NCBI RefSeq assembly: GCF_030151085.1
Contig: NZ_JASLER010000029.1
Span: 1-6,930 of the forward strand
DNA length: 6,930 nucleotides
Reading direction: 5' to 3'
Source: Bacteroides sp.
Lineage (GTDB): Bacteria > Bacteroidota > Bacteroidia > Bacteroidales > Bacteroidaceae
Part shown: positions 6,724-6,930 of the stretch, piece by piece
Layout of the letters: each line of letters begins with the position of its first letter
Position numbering within the stretch: position 1 is the stretch's first letter
Notes under the pieces: model-generated
What the model was told of the DNA's origin: nothing
Databases searched by the model: none
What the model saw: the letters and a program-made list of their open reading frames with translations, nothing else
Translations under genes and position numbers: made by a program

Positions 6724-6930
6724 TTATTTACTCAAATGCAAATGGAAATATTTCTTCATAAATAGAATATAAATCAAACTCAAAAGAAAAATACAGCTTA
6801 TCAAATAAATAGAGCTATAGCCCTGACAATAAATAAATCCGATTATTACTGCCGATTGCACCATCATATAAACAAATGATACCGCCACATGAGAAATCTT
6901 CAACTCATTAGCCATGATCTGATACAGATG
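6724..6930 (-). CDS. C-terminal fragment of a membrane protein, possibly glycosyltransferase 4 (WecA/MraY-like)
   Basis: The reading frame is open from the window edge to a TAA at 6724-6726, giving 68 visible residues. An internal ATG at 6913-6915 is available, but the frame continues upstream without a stop (HLYQI precedes it), so this is most likely the end of a longer gene. Two hydrophobic segments are visible, about VAVSFVYMMVQSAVIIGFIY and IYLISCIFLLSLIYILFM, followed by a short basic tail (KKYFHLHLSK). The arrangement H-L-Y...K-I-S-H-V-A-V before a membrane span resembles the region after the conserved HLHH-type loop of polyprenyl-phosphate sugar-1-phosphate transferases (WecA-like). 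That would mean a role in starting lipid-linked glycan synthesis at the inner membrane. This resemblance is from memory of the family, and the catalytic residues would lie outside the window. A small stand-alone membrane protein of 63 residues starting at 6915 is the alternative. Confidence 0.45.
   Translation of the reverse strand, partial: HLYQIMANELKISHVAVSFVYMMVQSAVIIGFIYCQGYSSIYLISCIFLLSLIYILFMKKYFHLHLSK

Overview
The window looks like a chromosomal segment of a gut-type Bacteroidota, most likely Bacteroides or a close relative. The evidence is a canonical SusC/SusD pair, promoter-like sequences of the Bacteroides type (TTG and TAnnTTTG, 19 bp apart), the lack of Shine-Dalgarno sequences before the genes whose upstream DNA is visible, and moderately AT-rich DNA. 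The species cannot be named from the sequence alone.

Layout, left to right. A plus-strand gene for a small heat-shock protein (Hsp20 family) occupies 4-435. A perfect 23-bp inverted repeat (447-501) separates it from a convergent minus-strand gene. All remaining genes are on the minus strand. In transcription order (right to left) they are: the C-terminal end of an integral membrane protein that runs off the right edge (6724-6930; possibly a WecA/MraY-like glycosyltransferase 4, tentative); a hairpin terminator (6659-6698); a roughly 260-bp AT-rich intergenic region holding a well-formed promoter; susC-like (3359-6463); susD-like (1833-3347), 11 bp later; an intrinsic terminator with a T6 tract (1742-1777); and a separately promoted acyltransferase-3 family membrane protein (522-1658).

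How the genes work together. SusC and SusD form an outer-membrane uptake complex: a TonB-dependent beta-barrel transporter with a lipoprotein lid that binds the ligand. They are almost certainly co-transcribed from the promoter at 6506-6535. No glycoside hydrolase, SusE/F-like binding protein, sigma/anti-sigma pair or hybrid two-component regulator is visible, so the substrate (glycan, glycopeptide or other) cannot be deduced. The acyltransferase and the partial membrane protein may belong to envelope polysaccharide metabolism, but they appear to be separate transcription units. Hsp20 is functionally unrelated.

No mobile element, CRISPR array, tRNA, rRNA or clear new system was found. The most useful results are the corrected SusC start, the promoter that supports it, the terminator architecture, and the tentative identity of the truncated gene at the right edge.
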